Below, one piece after another: positions 36,457 through 45,631 of a stretch of 64,000 bases of DNA. The notes under the pieces are model-generated. The model was given only the letters and a program-made list of their open reading frames with translations. It ran no database searches and had not been told where the DNA came from. A program made the position numbers and the translations under genes. The first letter of the stretch is position 1, and each line of letters starts with the position of its first letter. This stretch comes from Permianibacter aggregans. Lineage in GTDB: Bacteria; Pseudomonadota; Gammaproteobacteria; Enterobacterales; Permianibacteraceae. The stretch spans positions 2,914,001 to 2,978,000 of the forward strand of contig NZ_CP037953.1 of NCBI RefSeq assembly GCF_009756665.1, in the 5' to 3' direction.

Positions 36457-38811
36457 TCAAACCGATTGCAGGTAGGTATGCGCGATGTATTGATGGCCAT
36501 CAACCGGCTTACTGAACAAATAACCTTGAGCGAAATCGCAACCCCAATCACGCAATAACATGACCTGCGCTTCCGTTTCTACGCCTTCGGCAACGATGCG
36601 CATACCCAGATTATGGCCAAGCTCAATGGTTGATTTGACGATGGCGGCGTCGCTGCCTTCGGCTTGCAGCGACATGATAAACGCTCGGTCTATCTTCAAT
36701 TCCTGAACCGGTAATTGCCGCAAGTAACTTAGCGAGGAATAACCGGTGCCAAAGTCATCGATAGACAGCTGCAGACCCAGCTCGCGCAGTTGCTGTAAAG
36801 AGCGCATGGCACGCTGCGGATCATCAACAAAACTGCTCTCGGTAATTTCCAGACAGATCAATGCCGGTGGAACACCAGTTGAGATCAGTTGCTGCTGCAC
36901 AAACGGACTGAAACTTTCGTCAAGTAAGTCATGACTGGAAATGTTGATCGACAAATGGATTGGCAGCTGTTGTGCCAGCCAATCGGCACATTGCCGAAAC
37001 GCTTTTTCGATCACCCAGCGGGTCAGCTGCTTGATGTCACCGGTTTGCTCGGCAAACGGAATGAATTCAATGGGCGGGATCATGCCGCGATGCGGATGCA
37101 ACCACCGGATCAGCACTTCGGCATAACGCGCGCTTGAGCGATCAAGCGGGATTTTCGGTTGGAAATACAACTGAAGCTGAGCCTGGCGCATGGCTTCGTT
37201 CAGTTCGCCTAGCAGCGACAAATGCTCCGGGCGAAACGGCCGCAAATTCGGGTCAAATAGTTGCAGCGATTGTTTGTTGGCTTTTGCTGCATGCAGCGCC
37301 AGATCAGCCGCGCGGATCAGCTCTTGAGCGTGTTGGCCATGGCGCGGATAAACGGCGTAGCTGATGGTGACGCGCACGTCGACAAGGCGACCGGCACATT
37401 GAAATGGCTCGCGCAATGCCATGCGGATGCGCTCGGCGTAAAGTCGCGCTTTGGCGACATCGCTGTCGGGCAACAGCACGGCGAATTCGTCGCCTACCAA
37501 CCGTGCCAGCACAGCATTGTCCGGTATCTGCTGTTGAAGGCGCTCGCTGGCCATGACCAGGACTTGATCGGCGGTGCTGTAACCGAGCGTACTATTGATC
37601 AGCTTGAACCGATCAATATTGATCAGCAGCATGGCAAAAGCGGCTGGCTCGGTTTCAATCAGCTGGTGCATTTTTTCTTGAAAACCAAGGCGATTGGGCA
37701 AGCTGGTTAACGGGTCGTTGAACGCCAAAAAGCGCACTTGCCGTTCGCGGTCGGCAATGGTGCCAGCCATGTTGTTGAACGTGGCGGCGAGGCGTCCGAC
37801 TTCGTCGTGACGGTCAATACGCAAGCTGTGGTGAAAATCGCCAGCGGCCATCCGTTCGGCGGCGCGTTGCAAGCCGATAACCGGCCGCACAATGCCGCGC
37901 GCCATCCACCAGACTACGAGCAGCGTCACGGCAATACTGAGCAGACCGAGCAGCAACAGGAAACGGCGCAATTCGTAATACGGCGCACTGATCTCTTGTT
38001 CGGACACCAGCAGCAGCGCGGCGTAATCATCGGCCTGCTGATCGAAGCGGCGCAGGATACCGGCATAGCGCTGATCATTGAGGTGCAGCAACTGTTTGCC
38101 GACTTTCTCATTTTCAGGCGACCATTCAATGAGCAATGGCTGCTCGTTGTGTTCAAGGCTGTGCAAGTTGCTGAGCCAGCGTAAATCCTGAAATTGCACG
38201 AACGCGATATCGAGACCAGTCAGCGTACGCAAATCATTGATGTCATCACGACCAATGGCAAAGCCAAGAGCCACCAGCGCAATCGGGTTCGGCGCTCGCA
38301 CCGTCACCACCACCAATTGATACCATTGCTGATCAAGGTTGATGATGGCACTGGCGACACCGCCAGCACTGGCGCGCTGAAATACGCGGCGCAATTGTTG
38401 CGAATCGAGCGAGTTATCGATCTCGGAATGCTGCTGCACTTGGCCGTCCAAATCCGCCAGAATGGCGAGATCGGCACCGATTCGGCTGCGATGATTGTCG
38501 AGTGCCGAACGAATGGTGTCGGCGTCGTTGCTGCTGACCGCTTCGCGAAAACCAAAATCGGCAGCCAGCACTTGCGCCGCTTGAATCAGCAACGCCCGAT
38601 TCTGTTCGCTGGCGCGGTCGAACACCTGTTGTCCGAGCTGCAATTTTTCGCGAATGGTTTCCGCCAGCCGTTGCTGCTGGAAGTTATCGATGATCAGCAG
38701 CGTCAACGCCAGCACGGCAATCATCAAGGCGCCGTAAGCGAACGCCATGCGTTGACCTAGCGGCACCCGTCGCCACCAGGGCGCTCGTTGCTCCGGCACG
38801 CTGTCTGCCAT
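36457..38811 (-). CDS. Membrane GGDEF/EAL c-di-GMP signalling protein with HAMP domain
   Basis: 784 residues. Two membrane segments (about 22-42 and 283-305) enclose a periplasmic sensor of double-CACHE-like size; then come HAMP (about 306-360), GGDEF (about 370-525) and EAL (about 540-780). The GGDEF site is altered: the signature reads VGDEF and the upstream metal/GTP motif is NIDRFKLIN with YSTADQ where GHxxGD is usual, so cyclase activity is doubtful. The EAL site looks complete (EVLIRW, INIS, EITES, DDFGTGYSSL, LKIDRAF, AEGVE, AQGYLFSKP), so phosphodiesterase activity is likely. Its start is one base beyond the cupredoxin stop, indicating one transcript and a shared periplasmic signal. 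Confidence 0.93.
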   Translation of the reverse strand: MADSVPEQRAPWWRRVPLGQRMAFAYGALMIAVLALTLLIIDNFQQQRLAETIREKLQLGQQVFDRASEQNRALLIQAAQVLAADFGFREAVSSNDADTIRSALDNHRSRIGADLAILADLDGQVQQHSEIDNSLDSQQLRRVFQRASAGGVASAIINLDQQWYQLVVVTVRAPNPIALVALGFAIGRDDINDLRTLTGLDIAFVQFQDLRWLSNLHSLEHNEQPLLIEWSPENEKVGKQLLHLNDQRYAGILRRFDQQADDYAALLLVSEQEISAPYYELRRFLLLLGLLSIAVTLLVVWWMARGIVRPVIGLQRAAERMAAGDFHHSLRIDRHDEVGRLAATFNNMAGTIADRERQVRFLAFNDPLTSLPNRLGFQEKMHQLIETEPAAFAMLLINIDRFKLINSTLGYSTADQVLVMASERLQQQIPDNAVLARLVGDEFAVLLPDSDVAKARLYAERIRMALREPFQCAGRLVDVRVTISYAVYPRHGQHAQELIRAADLALHAAKANKQSLQLFDPNLRPFRPEHLSLLGELNEAMRQAQLQLYFQPKIPLDRSSARYAEVLIRWLHPHRGMIPPIEFIPFAEQTGDIKQLTRWVIEKAFRQCADWLAQQLPIHLSINISSHDLLDESFSPFVQQQLISTGVPPALICLEITESSFVDDPQRAMRSLQQLRELGLQLSIDDFGTGYSSLSYLRQLPVQELKIDRAFIMSLQAEGSDAAIVKSTIELGHNLGMRIVAEGVETEAQVMLLRDWGCDFAQGYLFSKPVDGHQYIAHTYLQSV

Positions 38812-38812
38812 C

Positions 38813-39397
38813 TCAAGGCGTTCCGCTAATCTGACGGCTCAGTACCTTCGGTGTGTCGCTGAGCTGCACTGATTCTTGCATCGGTGCGTTCATGCCTGGA
38901 TGCCAAATCAGCAATTGGTAGGCGCCGGCCGGTGCCTGCAAGCGCGCTTCCGTTTGATTCTGCAACACAGTGAAGTAAGGGCTGTCGACGACCAGTACAT
39001 AAGCGATCATCCGGTCGTGGATATTGCAACCGAGCACGACTATCCCTTCGCGGGCAAACGGCACCGGATGCGAGGGTTCGCCGCTGTACAGTTTCAGTTC
39101 GAATTTGTTGGTCTCGGAAAACGAGTAGACGTGATGACGAATGTTGTCGCTGTTCGGAAAGCGCACCAAGGCACCGGCCTGCACCACCGACAAGTACGGC
39201 ACGAATTCCTTGTTGACCTGATCAATGATCGCCGTTTGCGCTGGCGGTCGTTCGACACCACTTGCTGGCACCAGGGCCACGGCAACTTCAGGAATCGGCG
39301 CGCCGTTGGTATCGGTCAACTGCAGACGCAATTCGGCTGCCAGCAGTGACGACATTGGTAGCCACAGTAATAACCACATCAGCCAGCGTATGTTCAT
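38813..39397 (-). CDS. Exported cupredoxin-like protein ('methylamine utilisation' family)
   Basis: 194 residues with a signal peptide (cleavage after about SSLLAA, 21). A type-1-copper fold is suggested by the N-terminal ligand in NIRHHVYSF (near 88-96) and the loop CNIHDRM near 125-131, which has the C-x2-H-x2-M spacing of blue-copper sites. It should be a periplasmic electron carrier or redox sensor. It overlaps the truncated-globin gene by four bases (ATGA) and abuts the GGDEF/EAL gene, an arrangement that suggests a redox or gas signal passed to c-di-GMP turnover. The family name is historical and does not imply methylamine use. Confidence 0.82.
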   Translation of the reverse strand: MNIRWLMWLLLWLPMSSLLAAELRLQLTDTNGAPIPEVAVALVPASGVERPPAQTAIIDQVNKEFVPYLSVVQAGALVRFPNSDNIRHHVYSFSETNKFELKLYSGEPSHPVPFAREGIVVLGCNIHDRMIAYVLVVDSPYFTVLQNQTEARLQAPAGAYQLLIWHPGMNAPMQESVQLSDTPKVLSRQISGTP

Positions 39398-39804
39398 TCG
39401 ACCACATCTTTTTTCATCGGCGCCAGCTTGGCCAGCAACTGGTTCTTACTACGAGTGTCGATGGCCATATCGTCCAAAATGACGCGCAAATGCTCAACCA
39501 TTGCGTAAAACTCCCGTTCGCTGATGCCCAGCCCCTTGTGCACCCGACGCATGTCATCGCCTTGATAACGACAGGGGCCCTCACTCAACTCACAGAGCTG
39601 GGTCGCCAGCGATTGCTTCAGTTTGACCAGATCGACCTTGTCGAAACTGCGCCGGGTTTCTGGATGCTCACTGCTGTGATCAATCAAGCGCTCGGCAATG
39701 GTTTGCACGCCCTTTTCGCCACCCAGTCGTTGGTACAGGGAAGTCTCATCTCCCAGCCCAACACCGGCCAGCATCAATCCGATGATTACCGTAACCCACT
39801 TCAT
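39394..39804 (-). CDS. Group 1 truncated haemoglobin with signal peptide
   Basis: 136 residues. An N-terminal hydrophobic segment (MKWVTVIIGLMLAGVGLGDE) looks like a signal peptide, so the globin is probably periplasmic, unlike most bacterial globins. The 2-on-2 globin pattern is visible: LYQRLGGEKGVQTIAERLID, then CRYQGDDMRRVHKGLGISER with the proximal haem His in VHKGLGI (near 98), then FYAMVEHLRVILDD. It can bind O2 or NO. It is first in a four-gene operon with cupredoxin, GGDEF/EAL and TetR genes, and is divergent from the DUF3034 gene. Confidence 0.87.
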   Translation of the reverse strand: MKWVTVIIGLMLAGVGLGDETSLYQRLGGEKGVQTIAERLIDHSSEHPETRRSFDKVDLVKLKQSLATQLCELSEGPCRYQGDDMRRVHKGLGISEREFYAMVEHLRVILDDMAIDTRSKNQLLAKLAPMKKDVVE

Positions 39805-39882
39805 GATTTGACAGCCACCCGACCTGCATTAGCCTTTAAGCATAGTCAGGCTTGGACGAGCCAACCAGTTAATGGAGAGGGT

Positions 39883-40731
39883 ATGCGTGCGTGGTGTGGA
39901 GTGATGGCGTGCTGGGCCGTCGTTGCCTTCGCCGATCCGGGTGGGCGCCTGCCGGCGACCGGTGGTGTCGTGCAGGTGGAAGGAGCCGGCGGTGGCGGCT
40001 TGACTCAATGGGCACTGATTTCCGGTTATGGTACCAACACGGAATGGGGCGGAGCCGCCGCCGTGACCGTCGCCGAACTGGACGATTTTCGTTTGTCCGT
40101 CGTCGCGGTCAATGTCGGTTTGTTCGACACGCTGGAGCTATCGCTGGCCGAACAACGCTTTGACTTGCAGGACGTGGTGCCTGGTGAAACACTCCGCCAG
40201 CATATCGCCGGCATCAAATGGCGGGTCTGGGGCGATGCCGTGTTCAGCGATTCGCCCTGGTTGCCGCAACTGTCCGTTGCCGCCTATCACAAGCGTAACC
40301 GCGACTTCGATTTCATTCCTGCCGCACTCGGCGCCCGCGATGACAGCGATACCGAACTGGTGCTGTCAGCCTCTCGCCTGTGGTTCGCCGCGTTGGCGGG
40401 GCGCAATCTGTTGTTGAATGTCAGTGGCCGCTATAGCCGGGCCAATCAGTTCGGTTTACTCGGCTTCGGTGGCGACGACGGCAATGGCCGGCGCTGGCTT
40501 GCAGAGGCTTCCGTCGGTGTGTTCCTGACTGACGCGCTGCTGCTCGGTGCCGAATACCGGCAGAAACCGGATTTGCTCAGCGCGGTGGCCGAGCAGCATG
40601 CCCATGGCCTGTTTTTGGCCTATGTGCCAAATCGCCATTGGGCATTGACGGCGGCCTGGCTGAACCTCGGCGATATCGCTGGTCAACGCGATCAACAGGG
40701 CGCTTATTTGTCCTTACAGCTCAATTTCTGA
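39883..40731 (+). CDS. DUF3034 family outer-membrane-like protein
   Basis: 282 residues from the ATG at 39883, preceded by GGAGAGG. It has a short signal peptide (cleavage after AFA, about 17), then the DUF3034 hallmark GGRLPATGGVVQVEGAGGGG and WALISGYGT. Alternating hydrophobic strands and a C-terminal aromatic residue (LSLQLNF) suggest an outer-membrane beta-barrel. The molecular function is unknown. It is divergent from the globin-cupredoxin-GGDEF/EAL operon across 78 bases, so shared regulation is plausible. Confidence 0.85.
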   Translation: MRAWCGVMACWAVVAFADPGGRLPATGGVVQVEGAGGGGLTQWALISGYGTNTEWGGAAAVTVAELDDFRLSVVAVNVGLFDTLELSLAEQRFDLQDVVPGETLRQHIAGIKWRVWGDAVFSDSPWLPQLSVAAYHKRNRDFDFIPAALGARDDSDTELVLSASRLWFAALAGRNLLLNVSGRYSRANQFGLLGFGGDDGNGRRWLAEASVGVFLTDALLLGAEYRQKPDLLSAVAEQHAHGLFLAYVPNRHWALTAAWLNLGDIAGQRDQQGAYLSLQLNF

Positions 40732-40818
40732 GCAGCACCGTTCACGACTTTTCGCTCGCTTGTAAGTTAGCGGGCAGATCGCTACCATATGCGCCCGTTT
40801 TGCCAGCCCCCGAAACCC

Positions 40819-41565
40819 ATGACAAAACGCACAGCGCTGATTGCTGGCAATTGGAAACTGCACGGTTCAACTGACCTGGTTCAGGCCCTGACCCGCGCCG
40901 CCAAACAAGCCGCCAGCTCGGTCAACGCCGAGATTCTGCTTTGTCCGCCGGCGATCTGGATTCCGGCCGTGGCGAGCGCCCTGCAAGGCAGCAGCGTCAA
41001 GGTCGGGGGCCAGGACGTCAGTGCCCATGAACAAGGGGCCTACACTGGCGAAATTTCGGCCGCGATGCTGAAAGCCTGTGGCAGTCAGTATGTCATCGTC
41101 GGTCATTCGGAACGGCGCCGGCATCACGGTGAGAGCAGCGAACTGGTTGCCCGCAAAGCGGAAGCGGCGTTCGCCGCAGGTTTGACGCCGATTGTCTGCG
41201 TTGGTGAAACGCTGACTGAGCGGGAAGCCGGCCAGAACTGGTTGGTGGTGGAAAGCCAGCTGAACGCGATTCGCGGTTTGCTGAATAAAACCACAGAGAT
41301 TGTGATCGGCTACGAGCCGGTCTGGGCGATAGGCACCGGCAAAACCGCAACGCCGGAGCAGGCCCAGGAAATGCACGCGCTGATCCGGCAATGGCTGGTT
41401 CAGCAGAATGCACAAGCCGGGCACATCCGTATCATTTACGGTGGCAGTGTCAAAGCGGATAATGCGGCAGCGCTGATGGCGCAGCCGGACGTCGATGGCG
41501 GCCTGGTCGGTGGCGCGTCATTGGATGCAGAGGAATTTATCGGCATATGCCGAAACGTGGGTTAA
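40819..41565 (+). CDS. tpiA: Triosephosphate isomerase
   Basis: 248 residues from the ATG at 40819 (an ATG ten codons upstream is less likely). It interconverts dihydroxyacetone phosphate and glyceraldehyde-3-phosphate. The catalytic set is present: Asn11/Lys13 in GNWKLHG, the His in VGHSERR (near 95), and the Glu in YEPVWAIGTG (near 168), followed by the phosphate-binding YGGSVKADNA and GGASL. secG follows after 6 bases, forming the common tpiA-secG-tRNA-Leu unit. Confidence 0.98.
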   Translation: MTKRTALIAGNWKLHGSTDLVQALTRAAKQAASSVNAEILLCPPAIWIPAVASALQGSSVKVGGQDVSAHEQGAYTGEISAAMLKACGSQYVIVGHSERRRHHGESSELVARKAEAAFAAGLTPIVCVGETLTEREAGQNWLVVESQLNAIRGLLNKTTEIVIGYEPVWAIGTGKTATPEQAQEMHALIRQWLVQQNAQAGHIRIIYGGSVKADNAAALMAQPDVDGGLVGGASLDAEEFIGICRNVG

Positions 41566-41571
41566 ACGACT

Positions 41572-42036
41572 ATGTATGAAGTCCTGTTGGGCATTTTTCT
41601 GTTCGTGGCTTTGCTGCTGATCGGCATCATTCTGATCCAGCAGGGTAAAGGCGCGGACGTGGGCGCATCGTTTGGTGCCGGCGCCTCCAATACCGTGTTT
41701 GGTTCGTCTGGTTCCGGCAGCTTCCTGACCCGGATGACTACCGGCCTTGTCATCGTGTTTTTCGCGATTGCCTTGGCGTTGAACTACATGGTCAGCCATC
41801 GCGACAAGAGCCAAGACAATGTCGACGACGTGTTCAGCTCGTCAGAAGCGGCAACGGAAGTACCAGCCGCGGCTGCCGTCAGCGAACCAACGGGTGATGT
41901 CCCTGCCGCCGAAATTCCGGTCGTGACCGCGCCACAAGTTGACGTGCCGAATACCGATGTGCCTGCTGTTGAAGCGCCGGCAGAGCAAGCGACAGAACAA
42001 CCGGCCAAGTCCGAAGAAGACAAGCCGACGCCGTAA
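41572..42036 (+). CDS. secG: Preprotein translocase subunit SecG
   Basis: 154 residues. SecG joins SecY and SecE and assists SecA-driven export. The two transmembrane helices (about 3-22 and 54-75) flank the conserved cytoplasmic loop QQGKGADVGASFGAGASNTV and FGSSGSGSFLTR. The C-terminal tail of about 75 residues is rich in Ala, Val, Pro and Glu and is longer than in E. coli SecG (110 residues); this low-complexity tail is presumably disordered. The tRNA-Leu gene follows in the same transcript direction after 14 bases. Confidence 0.95.
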   Translation: MYEVLLGIFLFVALLLIGIILIQQGKGADVGASFGAGASNTVFGSSGSGSFLTRMTTGLVIVFFAIALALNYMVSHRDKSQDNVDDVFSSSEAATEVPAAAAVSEPTGDVPAAEIPVVTAPQVDVPNTDVPAVEAPAEQATEQPAKSEEDKPTP

Positions 42037-42050
42037 GGCAAAAAGAATTC

Positions 42051-42135
42051 GCGGAAGTGGTGAAATTGGTAGACACACCATCTTGAGGGGGTGGCGACGC
42101 AAGTCATGAGGGTTCAAGTCCCTCCTTCCGCACCA
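42051..42135 (+). tRNA. tRNA-Leu (anticodon GAG)
   Basis: 85 bases with an encoded CCA end. The acceptor arms GCGGAAG / CTTCCGC pair perfectly, the D arm carries AAATTGGTAGAC, and the anticodon loop TTGAGGG gives GAG (reads CUC/CUU). A long class II variable arm follows, then the T loop GGTTCAAGTCC. Linkage to secG is typical for Proteobacteria. Confidence 0.97.
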
Positions 42136-42171
42136 ACATACGGCCGCAAGGCAGCCGGCCTGAACAAAAAC

Positions 42172-42207
42172 ATGGCATCTATCGACCGGACAGATGCCAT
42201 TTTTTTT
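42172..42207 (+). terminator. Terminator of the tpiA-secG-tRNA-Leu unit
   Basis: ATGGCATCT / AGATGCCAT stem (9 base pairs) followed by a run of eight T residues, 37 bases after the tRNA. Confidence 0.9.
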
Positions 42208-42239
42208 GATCGAAACATGGCCTATCGGTTTCGGCAAAC

Positions 42240-42268
42240 GTGAACCGATGACCATAAGCTGCTAAAAT
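42240..42268 (+). promoter_or_regulatory. Weak candidate promoter for the nuo operon
   Basis: TAAAAT at 42263-42268 is a good -10 hexamer; GTGAAC at 42240-42245, 17 bases upstream, is only a weak -35. It lies between the tRNA terminator and nuoA, where the main nuo promoter is expected. An activator may compensate for the poor -35. Confidence 0.3.
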
Positions 42269-42344
42269 TCCGGGACTTTTTTATCCCGCCACGATTGTGC
42301 GTGCGTCCGACGAGGCTTTTCAGGGCACACGCAGGGTGACACAC

Positions 42345-42713
42345 ATGCTAGAAAACTACGCTCCCATCCTGGTGTTCATGGGGGTCGGCGTCGGCTTGGG
42401 TACTGCACTGGTACTGATCGGCTGGCTGCTTGGCTATTTCCTTGGACGTCACAAACCCGATGCCGCCAAAAACGCGCCGTTCGAATGCGGTTTCGACGCC
42501 TTCGAAGACGCTCGCATGAAGTTCGACGTGCGTTTTTATCTGGTCGCCATTCTGTTCATCATTTTCGATTTGGAAATCACCTTCCTGTTCCCGTGGTCAG
42601 TCGTCATCGATCAAATCGGCTGGTTCGGTTTCTGGGCGATGGCGGTGTTTCTCGGTGTGCTCATTCTGGGCTTCATTTATGAGTGGAAAAAAGGAGCGCT
42701 GGAATGGGAGTAG
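42345..42713 (+). CDS. nuoA: NADH-quinone oxidoreductase subunit A
   Basis: 122 residues from the ATG at 42345. It is a small membrane subunit with three transmembrane helices, helping to anchor the quinone-binding module. Family landmarks are [20 protein letters not shown] in the first loop and [17 protein letters not shown] with the conserved acidic residues of helix 2. First gene of the nuoA-N operon; its stop overlaps the nuoB start region. Confidence 0.98.
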   Translation: MLENYAPILVFMGVGVGLGTALVLIGWLLGYFLGRHKPDAAKNAPFECGFDAFEDARMKFDVRFYLVAILFIIFDLEITFLFPWSVVIDQIGWFGFWAMAVFLGVLILGFIYEWKKGALEWE

Positions 42714-43186
42714 AAGGTGTTGTTGAAAAAGGTTTTGTGACCACGCAGATCGATACGCTGCTGAATTGGGCACAAACCGGATCGCTGTGGCCGATGACCT
42801 TCGGTCTCGCCTGCTGTGCCGTCGAGATGATGCATGCCGGCGCTTCGCGTTATGACCTTGACCGTTTTGGTGTCGTGTTCCGTCCAAGTCCACGTCAGTC
42901 CGACGTCATGATCGTCGCCGGCACGCTGACCAATAAAATGGCGCCGGCTTTGCGCCGCGTCTACGACCAGATGCCGGAACCACGCTGGGTGATTTCGATG
43001 GGTTCCTGCGCCAACGGCGGCGGTTACTACCACTATTCCTATGCCGTCGTGCGTGGTTGCGATCGCATTGTACCGGTCGACATTTACGTACCGGGTTGCC
43101 CGCCCACAGCAGAAGCGCTGATGTACGGCATCATCCAGTTACAGAACAAGATTCGTCGCACCAATACCATCGCGCGACAGGCCTGA
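42704..43186 (+). CDS. nuoB: NADH-quinone oxidoreductase subunit B
   Basis: 160 residues from the ATG at 42704, which overlaps nuoA by ten bases and has AAGGAG upstream. It holds the terminal [4Fe-4S] cluster N2 that reduces quinone; the ligands are the adjacent pair in [10 protein letters not shown], the Cys in [11 protein letters not shown] and the Cys in [14 protein letters not shown]. Peripheral arm of complex I at the membrane interface. Confidence 0.98.
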   Translation: MGVEGVVEKGFVTTQIDTLLNWAQTGSLWPMTFGLACCAVEMMHAGASRYDLDRFGVVFRPSPRQSDVMIVAGTLTNKMAPALRRVYDQMPEPRWVISMGSCANGGGYYHYSYAVVRGCDRIVPVDIYVPGCPPTAEALMYGIIQLQNKIRRTNTIARQA

Positions 43187-43202
43187 AGGAGCATCCCTAC
43201 TC

Positions 43203-43865
43203 ATGCAACAATTGGCCGACCAATTGCAGGCGCACTTTGGCGCCCGGTTGCAAACCTGCACGGTCGATCGTGAAGAAGTCACGATTGAAGTCAGCAACGA
43301 AGACTATCTTGCCGTATGCAAGGAACTGCGTGATCACGACAGCTTCCGCTTCAAGATGATGATCGATCTCTGCGGTATCGATTACGCCCATTACGGCCGA
43401 GTCGAATGGGAGACCGAGGAGTCGAGCGGCAAAGGTTTTTCGCGCGGTGTCGAAGCCGGTGTCGATACCACCGTTACCTGGGAAAAGCCGCGTTTTGCCG
43501 TCGTGCTGCATCTGTTGTCCGTCGATCACAACCATCGTGTTCGCGTTCGCAGCTTTGTTGACGAGCAAGTACCGATGATCAGCAGTGTTACCGGTTTGTG
43601 GCCGGTCGCCAACTGGTTCGAGCGCGAAGCGTTTGATCTCTACGGCATTCTGTTTGAAGGCCATTCCGATTTGCGTCGCCTGCTGACCGATTACGGTTTT
43701 GTCGGCCACCCGTTCCGCAAAGACTTCCCGCTGATCGGCAACGTTGAGTTGCGCTACGACGCTACCCAGAAACGCTGCGTCTACGAAGCGGTGTCGATTG
43801 AACCGCGGACACTGGTGCCGCGCGTTATCCGTCACGATCAGCGTTACACCGAACAGGGCAAATAA
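43203..43865 (+). CDS. nuoC: NADH-quinone oxidoreductase subunit C
   Basis: 220 residues. It is the 30-kDa structural subunit of the hydrogenase-like module. Family block: [25 protein letters not shown] region (about 139-163) and [19 protein letters not shown] after it. It is a free protein here and not fused to NuoD as in E. coli, the ancestral state common outside enterics. Two bases separate it from nuoD. Confidence 0.97.
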   Translation: MQQLADQLQAHFGARLQTCTVDREEVTIEVSNEDYLAVCKELRDHDSFRFKMMIDLCGIDYAHYGRVEWETEESSGKGFSRGVEAGVDTTVTWEKPRFAVVLHLLSVDHNHRVRVRSFVDEQVPMISSVTGLWPVANWFEREAFDLYGILFEGHSDLRRLLTDYGFVGHPFRKDFPLIGNVELRYDATQKRCVYEAVSIEPRTLVPRVIRHDQRYTEQGK

Positions 43866-43867
43866 TC

Positions 43868-45121
43868 ATGGCAGAAATTCGCAATTACACCCTGAACTTC
43901 GGTCCCCAGCATCCAGCCGCGCACGGCGTGTTGCGCTTGGTGCTGGAGCTGGATGGCGAAACCATTGTCCGTGCCGATCCACATATCGGCTTGTTGCATC
44001 GTGCCACCGAAAAACTGGCGGAAAGCAAACCATTCAACCAGAGCATCGGTTACATGGATCGTCTCGACTATGTGTCGATGATGTGTAATGAGCACGCCTA
44101 TGTCATGGCCATCGAGAAATTGCTTGGCATCGAAGCGCCGCTGCGCGCCCAGTACATCCGCGTCATGTTCGATGAGATCACCCGTATCCTGAACCACCTG
44201 CTGTGGCTCGGTGCGCACGGTCTCGATATCGGCGCGATGACCATGTTCCTGTATTGCTTCCGTGAGCGCGAAGCGCTGATGGATTGCTACGAAGCGGTTT
44301 CCGGTGCGCGTTTGCACGCGACGTACTATCGTCCGGGCGGTGTCTATCGTGATCTGCCGGATCGCATGCCGCAATATCAAGCTTCGCGTTGGCGCTCGGA
44401 AAAAGACGTCAAGAAACTGAACGCTGAACGTCAGGGCTCGATGCTCGATTACCTGTGGAATTTCACCGAGTATTTCCCGAAACGCGTCGACGAATACGAA
44501 ACGCTGCTGACCGATAATCGCATCTGGAAACAGCGCACGGTCGGTATCGGCGTCGTGTCACCAGAGCGTGCGCAAGCGCTCGGTTTTACCGGCCCGATGC
44601 TGCGCGGTTCCGGCATCGTTTGGGATCTGCGCAAGCATCAGCCTTACGAAGTCTACGACAAGCTCGATTTCGACATTCCGATCGGCAAGAACGGCGATTG
44701 CTACGACCGTTACCTGGTGCGCGTTGAAGAAATGCGCCAATCGAACCGGATCATTCGCCAGTGCATTGAATGGCTGCGCAAACATCCGGGTCCGGTCATG
44801 GCCGAGAACCATAAAGTGACGCCGCCGAGTCGTGAACGCATGAAGCACGACATGGAAGCGCTGATCCACCATTTCAAACTGTTTACCGAAGGCTATTGTG
44901 TGCCGGCAGGCGAAGTCTATTCCGCCGTCGAACACCCGAAAGGCGAGTTCGGTATTTACCTCGTATCGGATGGTGCCAACAAACCGTACCGGGTCAAGAT
45001 CCGTGCGCCGGGCTTCCCGCATTTGGCCGCGACCGATGAAATCGGCAAGGGCCACATGCTCGCCGACATCGTCGCGCTGATCGGTACGATGGATGTCGTG
45101 TTCGGGGAGATCGACCGCTAA
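43868..45121 (+). CDS. nuoD: NADH-quinone oxidoreductase subunit D
   Basis: 417 residues. The 49-kDa subunit forms the quinone pocket together with NuoB. Conserved segments: [20 protein letters not shown] near the start (the His of this loop and a downstream Tyr contact the quinone head), [29 protein letters not shown] and the C-terminal DVVFGEIDR. The related [NiFe] cysteines of hydrogenases are absent, as expected. The stop codon shares one base with the nuoE start. Confidence 0.98.
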   Translation: MAEIRNYTLNFGPQHPAAHGVLRLVLELDGETIVRADPHIGLLHRATEKLAESKPFNQSIGYMDRLDYVSMMCNEHAYVMAIEKLLGIEAPLRAQYIRVMFDEITRILNHLLWLGAHGLDIGAMTMFLYCFREREALMDCYEAVSGARLHATYYRPGGVYRDLPDRMPQYQASRWRSEKDVKKLNAERQGSMLDYLWNFTEYFPKRVDEYETLLTDNRIWKQRTVGIGVVSPERAQALGFTGPMLRGSGIVWDLRKHQPYEVYDKLDFDIPIGKNGDCYDRYLVRVEEMRQSNRIIRQCIEWLRKHPGPVMAENHKVTPPSRERMKHDMEALIHHFKLFTEGYCVPAGEVYSAVEHPKGEFGIYLVSDGANKPYRVKIRAPGFPHLAATDEIGKGHMLADIVALIGTMDVVFGEIDR

Positions 45122-45627
45122 TGAACATCGAAATGAATCAAGAGCCGTTGAAAGCGATTCTGCCGGCGGAAAAAATTGCCGAAGTCGAACAGTGGTTGGC
45201 CAAGTATCCAGCTGATCGTCGTCGTTCGGCGGTCATGGGCGCGTTGCGTATCGTTCAGGAACATTGCAATCACCTGAACGAAGAGCGGATGAACGCGGTT
45301 GCCGATTATCTTGGCATTCCGCGCATCGCCGTTTACGAAGTCGCGACCTTCTACTCGATGTATTTCCTGCAGCCGGTTGGCAAGCACGTGATCAACGTCT
45401 GCACCAACGTCAGCTGCATGCTGCGTGGCTCCGATCAAATCGTTGCCCATCTGCAAAAGAAACTGGGTATCGGTTTCAAAGAGACGACTCAAGACGGCAA
45501 ATTCACGCTGCGTGAAGTGGAATGTTTGGCGGCTTGTGGCGGTGCGCCCTGCTGTCAGATTGATTTCGATTACCACGAGAATCTGACGCCGGAAAAACTC
45601 GACAAACTGTTGGCGGAACTGGAGTAA
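45121..45627 (+). CDS. nuoE: NADH-quinone oxidoreductase subunit E
   Basis: 168 residues. The 24-kDa thioredoxin-like subunit carries [2Fe-2S] cluster N1a; its four Cys ligands are in [10 protein letters not shown] (near 98-103) and [10 protein letters not shown] (near 139-143). It sits next to FMN in the NADH dehydrogenase tip and may tune electron leak. Confidence 0.97.
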   Translation: MNIEMNQEPLKAILPAEKIAEVEQWLAKYPADRRRSAVMGALRIVQEHCNHLNEERMNAVADYLGIPRIAVYEVATFYSMYFLQPVGKHVINVCTNVSCMLRGSDQIVAHLQKKLGIGFKETTQDGKFTLREVECLAACGGAPCCQIDFDYHENLTPEKLDKLLAELE

Positions 45628-45631
45628 CACG

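Noticed and set aside
39262-39882. Extension of the DUF3034 frame upstream
   Set aside because: It would run antisense across the cupredoxin and globin genes; the ATG at 39883 has a ribosome site and signal peptide.
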